Source of the DNA: Campylobacteraceae bacterium
Lineage (GTDB): Bacteria > Campylobacterota > Campylobacteria > Campylobacterales > Campylobacteraceae
Length of the DNA: 64,000 nt
NCBI GenBank assembly: GCA_031263195.1
Contig: JAISGD010000001.1
Coordinates: forward strand, 1-64,000
Reading direction: 5' to 3'
The notes under the pieces were generated by a model, which saw nothing but the letters and a program-made list of their open reading frames with translations, had not been told where the DNA came from and ran no database searches. Every line of letters starts with the position of its first letter. Positions within the stretch are counted from its first letter, which is position 1. Of this stretch, positions 28,472-37,486 are shown piece after piece. The translations under genes and the position numbers were made by a program.

Positions 28472-30511
28472 ATGAGTAGTTTTAAGATTTTTGTGGATGA
28501 CAGTACTCTAACACGGTTTGGTTTTAATGGCACTAACTATTGCGGACCCGATTGGACGGCAGGCGTATTTGATAGTTCGGGTAAGCTGGCAACCGAGGAT
28601 GGTTCTCGATATACCACTTCGGTTGATAAAGCATGCAAAGATCATGATGATGCATATGAGTTAGCTACCAATGCTACGGATATATTGATAGCTGATTTGC
28701 AACTAATGGCAGATGTCGCGGGACTATATACGCAAGGCAAGATAGAGTCGCCGTATGACTTGGCTTTGAGTGTCGGTATATTTGCAGCTTTTGCTGTTAA
28801 AACGGTTTTGTGGGATTTACCAAAAGCATTTATAGATCTCGTACAGGATGCATATGAAATGATAAAAGATGCAGCTATAGGTATATATGATTATTTTTCC
28901 AATTCAAGTTCAAGTGAAAATTCGTTTGGGCTTGGGTTTAATGATGAAAGTTTTTGGGGTGATTATTATGGCGCTACAAATGGTCAAACCAAACAAATTA
29001 CAGTTATAGCGCTTAAATCGGAAGGCCATGTTGACTATGATGAGTTGTCGAAAGTACTAGGTTTTAGTCCGGAAGCATATACATATACAAACATAAATCA
29101 AGCATATGGCGGTCACATCCATAGCGGCGGCATAACAGGAGTTTCCGATGAAGCGTTATATTTGCCCTTATCTGAAGAGTATAATGCTGAACAGGCAACT
29201 TTAAACTTCCCTGATCTTAGTTACGATACTGTAACCGTAGAAATTCCAATAGATATGGATCCTTGGGGATATGACTATGACAGTTCCTCTTCTATGTATT
29301 CATATCAAACCCCTGCTTATAATCCTTATCCATATGATTATTGGGACTATGTCCATAATAATATATTTTCACAAAATATGTTAAGTGTGGAAGAGGACTT
29401 AAGATGGATAGAAGAACAAGCAAGGTTGATAGAACTAAACACTATGCTTGAGTATAACAATGCCTTGATAGAATATTTAAACAATAATGAACATATTGAT
29501 GATACACAAACAGATGGTGATCTCTTTGCACCAAGCGAAAATCCACTAAATTCTGAAACAGTTGAATACATTCGCATAGATATAATAGATGACGTTGTCA
29601 GTGTAGTTAATTTAAAAAGTTACTTGGGAGAAGATTTGGAAGAAATATTTGAGTTGGACATAAATGCAGAATTTAGAGCAACTTATGCTCAAGAAGAATT
29701 ATTGTATGCAGGCGATTCGTTTTATATGCCCGCAGACAGGAGGTCTTCTATACTGGAATCTGATACGTTGTATTGTTATTTGACCATATCGCAAGATACG
29801 ATAACAATTAGTAATGATGATTGTCCATCCGGCTGGGATCCGCTTGTGCTTGATTTAAATGGAGATTCGCAAATATCTTTTGTTGAACTTGACAAGTCAA
29901 ATGTTTTCTTTGATTTAAATGCTGATGGCATAAGCAAACATACAGCTTGGATAGATAAAGACGATGGCTTTATTGTATATGATGAAAATGGTAATGGTAA
30001 GATTGACAATATAAATGAACTGTTTGGCAACGATACTATTGATGGTTTTGCCAATCTTAAAAATAGAATTGACTCAAATGGAGATGGTATCATAGATGTA
30101 AGTGATGAAAAGTTTAATGATTTAAAAGTTTGGCAAGATAAAAATCAAGACGGTATGTCGCAAAAAGATGAGCTTTTTACTTTGGATGAACTTGGCATAA
30201 CAGAGATAAGAACATCAAATACTTTAGTTGATAATAATGAGCAAATAACAAGAGTAACCAATGAAGGCACATTTGTAAAAAATAGCGAAGAACACTATAT
30301 GGCAGATGTTATTTTTGAATACGACCCATATGCAAGTGCCAACAAGAGCTTTGAAACGTATAGTGGCAGCTTCCTGACCTCAAATGATATAAACAGGATA
30401 ATTCAAGACATTAACTCATTTGTAGTTGATAATGGAACAGATATAAGAAATGACAATGGTATCAAAAACAATGATGCCTTCATGCAAATCGTTATGAGTG
30501 GGTGGAATTAA
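28472..30511 (+). CDS. PLA2-like protein with FrpC-type self-processing / Ca-binding C-terminal module
   Basis: 679 aa; N-term NYCGPDWTAG...DKACKDHDDAYELA (CxxHDxxY, C55-Y62); C-term WDPLVLDLNGDSQIS...FFDLNADGISKHTAWIDKDDGFIVYDENGNGKIDNINELFGND...IDSNGDGIIDVSDEKFNDLKVWQDKNQDGMSQKDELFTLDELGI. Confidence 0.8.
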   Translation: MSSFKIFVDDSTLTRFGFNGTNYCGPDWTAGVFDSSGKLATEDGSRYTTSVDKACKDHDDAYELATNATDILIADLQLMADVAGLYTQGKIESPYDLALSVGIFAAFAVKTVLWDLPKAFIDLVQDAYEMIKDAAIGIYDYFSNSSSSENSFGLGFNDESFWGDYYGATNGQTKQITVIALKSEGHVDYDELSKVLGFSPEAYTYTNINQAYGGHIHSGGITGVSDEALYLPLSEEYNAEQATLNFPDLSYDTVTVEIPIDMDPWGYDYDSSSSMYSYQTPAYNPYPYDYWDYVHNNIFSQNMLSVEEDLRWIEEQARLIELNTMLEYNNALIEYLNNNEHIDDTQTDGDLFAPSENPLNSETVEYIRIDIIDDVVSVVNLKSYLGEDLEEIFELDINAEFRATYAQEELLYAGDSFYMPADRRSSILESDTLYCYLTISQDTITISNDDCPSGWDPLVLDLNGDSQISFVELDKSNVFFDLNADGISKHTAWIDKDDGFIVYDENGNGKIDNINELFGNDTIDGFANLKNRIDSNGDGIIDVSDEKFNDLKVWQDKNQDGMSQKDELFTLDELGITEIRTSNTLVDNNEQITRVTNEGTFVKNSEEHYMADVIFEYDPYASANKSFETYSGSFLTSNDINRIIQDINSFVVDNGTDIRNDNGIKNNDAFMQIVMSGWN

Positions 30512-30512
30512 A

Positions 30513-30559
30513 ACATGTAAGGGGTTTGTTTTTCATGTAAAAACAAACCCCTTACATGT
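30513..30559. terminator. Perfect 21-bp-stem hairpin after the PLA2 gene
   Basis: ACATGTAAGGGGTTTGTTTTT (30513-30533) - CATGT - AAAAACAAACCCCTTACATGT (30539-30559). Confidence 0.8.
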
Positions 30560-30562
30560 AAA

Positions 30563-30676
30563 GCAGTTCTTGTGATAAAGAGCGGAAAAACAGTTGATTA
30601 TGAAAATATCGCCGAAGTGTTTGAAAATCCAAAAACAAATTATTTAAAAAGATTGATAAAAGCTTCGTATGTATAA
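30563..30676 (+). pseudogene. 3' remnant of an ABC transporter ATP-binding protein gene
   Basis: AVLVIKSGKTVDYENIAEVFENPKTNYLKRLIKASYV*: typical C-terminal tail of Opp/Dpp/Nik-type ATPases; no upstream body. Confidence 0.6.
30614..30639 (+). repeat. Right copy of the 26-bp direct repeat
   Basis: GAAGTGTTTGAAAATCCAAAAACAAA. Confidence 0.8.
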
Positions 30677-31245
30677 TTTAAAACTTTCATGCCCGTGCTA
30701 ATTTTTGTGTCAATCTGATAAAATTACAATAATTAACATTGTAGGGGCAAAAAAGGCTGATAAATTCATTGTGGTTCTTTTTTTGATGTTTGGCATTCTT
30801 GAATACTTATATTCTTTTATCTTAAGAAGTTTATTTTAAAGATAAGTTTTTTTGATATGACTGAAAAATCCTACAAATAATCAAATTTTATTTACCCAAA
30901 GATTTGTTATACAATAAATGCTGATTTGTTTTGTTGCAGACTTGATAATATCTTTTTCCTTGTCGCTGTCTCCAATTGGCTAATACAAACGAAATAAATA
31001 TTAGAAGTTAATCATCTTACCAAATAAAAAATAGATACGATAAAGTGTCTGTAGATTTCGCACATCTTTGCAACATGTGTTTTACAAATAATAAAAGATA
31101 CATTAAACACACTATTCAAAAGTGTGAAGAATTTTATGTTTTAAATCTTTAAGCTAAAATCACATGTTTGTGATATAAATAAAATGAAATATTTTATTTT
31201 TTTGTTTTGAGTGGAGTAAAATATTACCGTTTTTGGTATATCTTC

Positions 31246-31560
31246 TGGATTGCTTCGTCACTTCGTTCCTCGCAATGAACGAAAGAAGGCGAAATATACT
31301 TCATATTTTCGTCATTGCAAGCCGCTTGCGGCGCGGCAATCCACTCTTTTATTATTTTTTTATAATAAATCTTTAAAGAAAATACATACATGGAGTCTTC
31401 CGTCATTGCGAGCGAAGCGTAGCAACCCAAAGAAATAATCACCACATGTAGAATAAAATAATCTAATGTTTTTCGGATTTTATTAACTACATGACGGATA
31501 AATTTTGAGTTTTAACTCTTACGGATTGCCGCGTCGTGCTTCGCACTCCTCGCAATGACG
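31246..31560. repeat. Second cluster of GTCATTGCGAG...GCAATCC palindromic repeats
   Basis: Units at ~31246-31280, 31310-31346, 31402-31430, 31523-31560. Confidence 0.8.
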
Positions 31561-31598
31561 AAAATGATTAAGAGGAGAATGTTTCTCCTCTCATGTTT

Positions 31599-32153
31599 TT
31601 ATTCCAAAACAGCTTTTTGGGCGTATTTGATACCAAGTTCATAAGCTTTTTTATTCGCCGCTTTGACTTTTTCGGGAACTTTTGAGAGCATAACCTCTTC
31701 AACGATTTTTTTATCCAAAACTTTCGTCATCTCCACAGTAATAGCAAGCGCAACTACCGATTGAGTTACGACATTTCCAACCTCTTCTTTGGCTATCGTT
31801 ATAATAGGTATTTCGTAAATTTTCCATCTTTTTTTATCTTCTTGCGTAGGAGTTACGAGATTTGGCTCGATCACTATAATCCCTCCCTCTTTTACGCCGT
31901 CTTTGAATTGATTATAGCTTATTTGCGCGGTCGCCAACATAAACTCTATCTCTCCCTCGTTAGCGTATGGAAACAGTATCTCATTTTCGCTAAGTATGAT
32001 ATCCACTTTTGTCGGACCGCCTCTAACTTGAGATGTATAAGTCGAGGCTTTTATGCCGTACCCGCCCTCTTCTATTTTCGCAGCGGCTAATATTTCGCCC
32101 GCCAATATAACGCCCTGTCCGCCAACTCCAACAAATCGTAATTGTCTCTCCAT
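31599..32153 (-). CDS. oorC: 2-oxoglutarate:acceptor oxidoreductase gamma subunit
   Basis: RFVGVGGQGVILAGEILAAA, STYTSQVRGGPTKVDIILS. Confidence 0.92.
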   Translation of the reverse strand: MERQLRFVGVGGQGVILAGEILAAAKIEEGGYGIKASTYTSQVRGGPTKVDIILSENEILFPYANEGEIEFMLATAQISYNQFKDGVKEGGIIVIEPNLVTPTQEDKKRWKIYEIPIITIAKEEVGNVVTQSVVALAITVEMTKVLDKKIVEEVMLSKVPEKVKAANKKAYELGIKYAQKAVLE

Positions 32154-32164
32154 AAGAATACTCC

Positions 32165-32998
32165 TTAAAACTTGACGGTGGTTTTGTTTTGCGCCGCTTC
32201 TATGACTTTGTCATACGCTTCGCAATACTCTATTTTATCAGTCTCGTGTTTTAAAATTCCTGTGGGGAATTTGCCTTTCTTCTCTTCGTCTGTTAGCTGG
32301 TCGAATTTATTTTTAGACGCGATTCTTCTTTCTATCCACTCCAAATTTTGTATAGCTTCGCCCATTTTGTTTTTTCTTCCTAAGTTTATATGGCAATTTG
32401 AAAAAATATCAAAAAACGAATATCCTTTGTGAGAAAAGCCTTCGACGAGCGTTTTTTCTATTTTTTTCGGATCTAATACGCTCTCTCTTGCCACAAATGT
32501 CGCTCCCGCCGCGCTCGCGAGTTTCGCCGCGTCAAAAGTCGGGTCTATATTACCGTATTGTGCCGTAACCGTCCACATGCCTTGCGGAGTTGTAGGGGAA
32601 GTTTGAGAATTTGTAAGTCCGTATATGAAATTATTTACCAATATATGATTTAAGTCAATATTTCTTCTACAGCCGTGTATAGTGTGATTTCCTCCTATGG
32701 CAAGCCCGTCTCCATCGCCCGTTACAACAATAACGTGTTTTGAAGGATTGGCTAGCTTTATACCTGTCGCGTAAGCGATAGCGCGTCCGTGCGTGGTATG
32801 CACCGTATTGCAATTGATGTATGAACTAAATCGTCCGCTACAGCCAATGCCGGACACTACGCATACGTCATTCATATCCCAGCCGATTTTTTCTATCGCT
32901 CTGACGACCGATTTTAAAATAACGCCATCGCCGCAACCCCAACACCAAAGAGTTGGCATTTTATCCATTCTTAAAAATTCGTCATAATTAAAAGCCAT
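32165..32998 (-). CDS. oorB: 2-oxoglutarate:acceptor oxidoreductase beta subunit
   Basis: WCWGCGDGVILKS, VSGIGCSGRFSSYINCNTVHTTHGRAIAYATGIKLANP, VTGDGDGLAIGGNHTIH. Confidence 0.93.
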   Translation of the reverse strand: MAFNYDEFLRMDKMPTLWCWGCGDGVILKSVVRAIEKIGWDMNDVCVVSGIGCSGRFSSYINCNTVHTTHGRAIAYATGIKLANPSKHVIVVTGDGDGLAIGGNHTIHGCRRNIDLNHILVNNFIYGLTNSQTSPTTPQGMWTVTAQYGNIDPTFDAAKLASAAGATFVARESVLDPKKIEKTLVEGFSHKGYSFFDIFSNCHINLGRKNKMGEAIQNLEWIERRIASKNKFDQLTDEEKKGKFPTGILKHETDKIEYCEAYDKVIEAAQNKTTVKF

Positions 32999-34128
32999 TA
33001 TTTCATTCCTTTGATTTTCACGATGAACTCTTGCGGAGTTATTGGGCGACCGTTCGCCTTTTGCAAAGTTTCAAAATCTCTTCTCATAGCACGCTCTACT
33101 TCGCTCGCGTATTGCCCCATATTTAATTCCGCGACCAATATCTTTTCAAATTTCTTGCCAAGCTTGAAAAGCTCTTCCGAAGGACTGGGCCACAAGGTAA
33201 TCGGTCTAAACAGCCCCGCTTTTATCCCTTCGCGGCGAAGTTTGACAATAGCCTCTTTCGCGCTTCTTGAAACGCTTCCATAAGCTACAATAAGAATATC
33301 GGCGTCGTCAAGCATAAAGTTTTCATATTTTACTATTTCATCTTTATGATTATTGATTTTGCCCATTAATCTTTCAATATTGTTTTGACATATTGCTCCA
33401 TCCTCCGTAGGAAATCCCGTAGGTCCGTGATGTAGACCGGTAATATGATATTTATAACCTTTAAAAAACGGATTTAACACAGCAGACTCGTCTTTTCCAA
33501 CGCCGTACGGTTTATAATCTTTCGGATTTCCTGTAAATTGCCTGCGCTTAACCACGCTTTTTTTAACATCTTCGATATCCGACAAAACGGCTTTTCCGTG
33601 CATATGACCTATCGTCTCATCAAGCAATAAAAAGACCGGCGTCATAAATTTTTCCGAGAGATTAAACGCTCTTACGGTTTCGTTGTAAGCCTCCTCAAGA
33701 CTTCCCGGACACAACGCGATAGACGCGAAATCACCGTGACTTGCGGCTTTTGCCTGATTTATATCTCCTTGAGATACTCGTGTCGGCAGCCCTGTAGAAG
33801 GACCTCCTCGCATGACATTTACTATCACTATAGGAACTTCGGCTATAAAACTCAAACCTATCTGTTCGGACTTTAAAGATATCCCAGGACCCGATGTGGC
33901 GGTCATAGCTTTAGCTCCGCTCATTGAAGCGCCTAAAGCCACGGATATACCGCCTATCTCGTCTTCCATCTGTATAAATTTACCGCTTTTTGTCGGCAAC
34001 AATACGCTCATTTCGTGCGCAATTTCGCTTGAAGGCGTTATAGGATATCCGCCAAAAAAATTGCAACCGCAATCTATCGCGGCATGAGCGCATAATTCAT
34101 TGCCGTTTGAAACTATTATTCTTGACAT
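32998..34128 (-). CDS. oorA: 2-oxoglutarate:acceptor oxidoreductase alpha subunit
   Basis: GGYPITPSSEIAHEM, MEDEIGGISVALGASMSGAKAMTATSGPGISLK; start placed at the internal Met (MSRIIVSNGNE). Confidence 0.92.
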   Translation of the reverse strand: MSRIIVSNGNELCAHAAIDCGCNFFGGYPITPSSEIAHEMSVLLPTKSGKFIQMEDEIGGISVALGASMSGAKAMTATSGPGISLKSEQIGLSFIAEVPIVIVNVMRGGPSTGLPTRVSQGDINQAKAASHGDFASIALCPGSLEEAYNETVRAFNLSEKFMTPVFLLLDETIGHMHGKAVLSDIEDVKKSVVKRRQFTGNPKDYKPYGVGKDESAVLNPFFKGYKYHITGLHHGPTGFPTEDGAICQNNIERLMGKINNHKDEIVKYENFMLDDADILIVAYGSVSRSAKEAIVKLRREGIKAGLFRPITLWPSPSEELFKLGKKFEKILVAELNMGQYASEVERAMRRDFETLQKANGRPITPQEFIVKIKGMK

Positions 34129-34129
34129 A

Positions 34130-34453
34130 TTACGCACCAACTTTATTGAATTTATTGTTTTTAATGGCAAGCGCTCTTACCTTTGACTCTTCCGTTAATT
34201 TCGCGAATTTTACTTCGCTTGAACGCTCGGTTACGAATATGGCAAAATCAGGACAGTGAAGTTCGCAGTCCCTACAGCCTATACAAGAGTCAGGCTCTAC
34301 CACTTCTATGGTTTTACCTTGCGTGGAATGCACATTTTGCACCATCGCCAAAGTGCCGGACGGACACAAACTAACGCATATATCGCAAGCTTTGCATCTT
34401 GATATATCTACCCAAACTAATGCCTTGTCTTCAGGCGGGGTTAAAAAACTCAT
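34130..34453 (-). CDS. oorD: 2-oxoglutarate:acceptor oxidoreductase ferredoxin subunit
   Basis: Two CxxCxxC...CP clusters: CKACDICVSLCPSG, CIGCRDCELHCPDFA. Confidence 0.9.
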   Translation of the reverse strand: MSFLTPPEDKALVWVDISRCKACDICVSLCPSGTLAMVQNVHSTQGKTIEVVEPDSCIGCRDCELHCPDFAIFVTERSSEVKFAKLTEESKVRALAIKNNKFNKVGA

Positions 34454-34508
34454 CCGTTTTTTCTCCTTATCATCTTACTTTTTATATATAAAAATGGTTG
34501 AAAGTATA

Positions 34509-35381
34509 TCAGTTGTTTAAAATTTCCGCAACTTTTTTACCAATAACCGCCGGCGTTTTTACTACATGTACTCCGGCTTTTTCCAAAGCTTCCATTTTTT
34601 CGGCAGCCGTTCCGCCTCCGCCGTTTACAATAGCGCCCGCATGCCCCATTCTTTTACCTTTGGGCGCGGTTGCGCCTGCGATAAACGCTATCACAGGTTT
34701 TGTAACGTTTGTTTTTATAAATTCGGCGGCTTCAATCTCCAACGTTCCCCCAATTTCTCCTATTAAAGTTATTGCCTCCGTCTCTTCATCGTTTTCAAAA
34801 AGAGTTAATAGCTCTTTGTAACCAAGCCCGATAATAGGATCTCCTCCTATTCCTATAGCCGTAGATATGCCAAGACCTTCTTGCACTATTTGGTTGCTTA
34901 CTTCATAAGTCAGTGTTCCTGACTTTGATATAAGACCGACATTACCTTTTTTAAATATAAATCCCGGCATTATACCGATTTTGCACTCTTCGCTTGTTAT
35001 AATCCCAGGGCAATTCGGACCTATAATGTTCATACCTTTTTTTGTAGCGTACAACTTGGCGTTCATCATATCTCTCACGGGAATTCCTTCCGTTATAACG
35101 ACAGCCAATTTTATACCGCTGTCCGCAGCTTCCATTATGGCGTCCGCGGCGAATAACGGAGGGACAAATATCATACTAGTATCGGCTTTTGTATTTTCTA
35201 CAGCCTCTTTTACCGTGTTAAACACAGGCTTTCCAAGATGCGTTTCTCCTTTGCGCCCCGGAGTTACTCCGCCTACTATTTGAGACCCGTAAGCTAAACA
35301 CTGTTCGCTGTGAAAAGTACCCTCTTTGCCGGTGAAACCTTGAACTATTATTTTTGTATTTTTATCTATTAAAATGCTCAT
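34509..35381 (-). CDS. sucD: Succinate--CoA ligase alpha subunit
   Basis: [60 protein letters not shown]. Confidence 0.95.
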   Translation of the reverse strand: MSILIDKNTKIIVQGFTGKEGTFHSEQCLAYGSQIVGGVTPGRKGETHLGKPVFNTVKEAVENTKADTSMIFVPPLFAADAIMEAADSGIKLAVVITEGIPVRDMMNAKLYATKKGMNIIGPNCPGIITSEECKIGIMPGFIFKKGNVGLISKSGTLTYEVSNQIVQEGLGISTAIGIGGDPIIGLGYKELLTLFENDEETEAITLIGEIGGTLEIEAAEFIKTNVTKPVIAFIAGATAPKGKRMGHAGAIVNGGGGTAAEKMEALEKAGVHVVKTPAVIGKKVAEILNN

Positions 35382-36550
35382 TTGTTACCTTTTGCGAAAC
35401 TTACGGCTTTTTTAGCGCCGTCAGATAAATTTGACGCTGAGATTATATTTTCTATATCGCTGTTTTTTAATATCTCTTTGGCTTCTGTCGCGTTTGTTCC
35501 ATCAAGCCTTACTATGACAGGAACATCAACGCGCGTTATTTTCGCGGCTTCCAAAATGCCGTTCGCTACTCTATCGCAACGCACGATACCGCCGAAGATA
35601 TTGATAAAAATCGCTTTAACGTTTTTATCTTTTAAAATAATCTCAAATCCTTTAGCCACAGTCTGCGGATTTGCGCCGCCGCCGACATCTAAAAAGTTAG
35701 CCGGTTCTCCGCCTTCGTATTTTATAATGTCCATAGTCGCCATCGCAAGTCCGGCACCATTTACCATACAACCAACATTTCCATTTAGTTTTACATAGGA
35801 AAGACTGGACTGTTTTGCCTCAATTTCCGCTTTATCTTCTTCGTCAAAATCTCTCAAAGCTTCTATATCTTTGTGGCGCGCAAGGGCATTATCATCAAAG
35901 TTAATTTTCGCGTCAAGCGCTAAAAATTTATTATCTTTAGTTAGTATCAGAGGATTTATCTCAATCATATCCGCGTCGTTTTCATAGTAAGCTTTGTATA
36001 AATTTGACACAAGCTCCACAAAATCATTCGTTATTTCTTTGGATAATTCAAGTTTGGAAGCTAATTCCCTACCGTGAAATTTTTGAAATCCAATAGTTGG
36101 GTCTATGTAGATTTTTGTAATTTTCTCAGGCGTATCTTTCGCGACTTTTTCTATATCCATACCGCCGCTTGAAGAGGCTATTATCATAGGCATCTCAAGA
36201 GAGCGGTTTAGAGCTATTGAGATATAAAACTCTTGTTTGATATCAAGCCCTTCTTCTATGTAGACTTTTTTTACCTCTTTTCCTTCGCTTGTCGTTTGAT
36301 GAGTGACAAGTTTAGATCCAATCATTTGGCTGGTTAGAACTTTCACTTCGTCAATGCTTTTTGCGAGTTTTACACCTCCTCCAAGTCCGCGACCTCCCGC
36401 GTGAATTTGAGCTTTTACTACCCAAACGCTGCCGCCAAGTTCTTTAGCGTTTTGTGTAGCTTCGTCAACATTGAAAGCCACCTCTCCTCTTGGCGTGTGA
36501 ACGCCATACTTTCTTAGTATCTCTTTTGCCTGGTATTCGTGTATATTCAT
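35378..36550 (-). CDS. sucC: Succinate--CoA ligase beta subunit
   Basis: [62 protein letters not shown]. Confidence 0.95.
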   Translation of the reverse strand: MNIHEYQAKEILRKYGVHTPRGEVAFNVDEATQNAKELGGSVWVVKAQIHAGGRGLGGGVKLAKSIDEVKVLTSQMIGSKLVTHQTTSEGKEVKKVYIEEGLDIKQEFYISIALNRSLEMPMIIASSSGGMDIEKVAKDTPEKITKIYIDPTIGFQKFHGRELASKLELSKEITNDFVELVSNLYKAYYENDADMIEINPLILTKDNKFLALDAKINFDDNALARHKDIEALRDFDEEDKAEIEAKQSSLSYVKLNGNVGCMVNGAGLAMATMDIIKYEGGEPANFLDVGGGANPQTVAKGFEIILKDKNVKAIFINIFGGIVRCDRVANGILEAAKITRVDVPVIVRLDGTNATEAKEILKNSDIENIISASNLSDGAKKAVSFAKGNK

Positions 36551-37485
36551 ACATTTTCCTTTAACAATTTATCCGCGATTTTTATCTGCTCTTTTAACTC
36601 TGTTGCGGCGGTATGCAGCATTTTAAGTTCATTCTCATCCAAAGATAACTCTATAATCTCTTCGATCCCGTCTTTGCCTATTATTGCAGGAACGCCTATG
36701 CTAACTCCGTCAATTCCATATTCGCCCTCCAGATATACCGAACATGTGAGCATCTCTTTTTTGTTTTTCAGTATTGCTTCAATAAGTATGCAAATGGCAG
36801 CAGCAGGCGCGTAATAAGCGGAGGTTTGCAAAAATTTTACAATTCTAGCCCCGCCTGATTTCGTATCGTTAACAATATCCTCACATGTACGCTTGTCAAA
36901 CAGTTCGCTCACACTTTTTTTACCAACAAACGAATGTGAAAGCAGTGGCAGCATTTGCTCGCCATGAGCTCCTATAACGCATGCGTTCACAAACTCGCTC
37001 TTGTCATCTAATCGTTTAAGAATAGCGTGAGCCATTCTCGCGCTATCTAAAATACCGCCCATACCGATAACTTTATTTCGTTCAAAACCGCTGAGTTTTA
37101 ATACCGCGTAATTCATTATGTCTAACGGATTGGAGACGGTGATAATAATGGCGTTTGGAGCAAATTTTTTGATATTTGAGACAATCTCGTTTATAATCTT
37201 GATATTTGTGCCTAAAAGATCTTCTCTGCTCATATTTTCGCGTCTTGGAATACCAGCGGTTATTACTACAATATCGCTGTTTTCTATATCTTTATAGTCG
37301 CTTGAAGTTTGAATTCTCGTACTTGAGACAAGCGCTACAGAGGCTTGCTGAAGGTCTATCGCCTTGCCTTGCGCGATAGAACGATTAATATCTACCAAAA
37401 TAACGTTTTTGGATATCTCTTTGGCTATCAAAAGATAACAAACGCTAGCACCCACATTTCCCGCTCCGATGATAGAAACTTTCAT
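36547..37485 (-). CDS. mdh: Malate dehydrogenase
   Basis: SIIGAGNVGASVCYLL, ITAGIPRRENMSREDLL, VSNPLDIM, VIGAHGEQMLPL. Confidence 0.92.
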   Translation of the reverse strand: MKVSIIGAGNVGASVCYLLIAKEISKNVILVDINRSIAQGKAIDLQQASVALVSSTRIQTSSDYKDIENSDIVVITAGIPRRENMSREDLLGTNIKIINEIVSNIKKFAPNAIIITVSNPLDIMNYAVLKLSGFERNKVIGMGGILDSARMAHAILKRLDDKSEFVNACVIGAHGEQMLPLLSHSFVGKKSVSELFDKRTCEDIVNDTKSGGARIVKFLQTSAYYAPAAAICILIEAILKNKKEMLTCSVYLEGEYGIDGVSIGVPAIIGKDGIEEIIELSLDENELKMLHTAATELKEQIKIADKLLKENV

Positions 37486-37486
37486 T

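Noticed and set aside
27297-30639. Transposon target-site duplication around the PLA2 module
   Set aside because: 26 bp is long for a TSD, the copies encode protein sequence, and there are no terminal inverted repeats or transposase. A segmental-duplication or insertion scar fits better.
32172-32432. Antisense ORFs over oorB/oorA
   Set aside because: Convincing TPP-enzyme motifs are on the minus strand; antisense frames show no family features.
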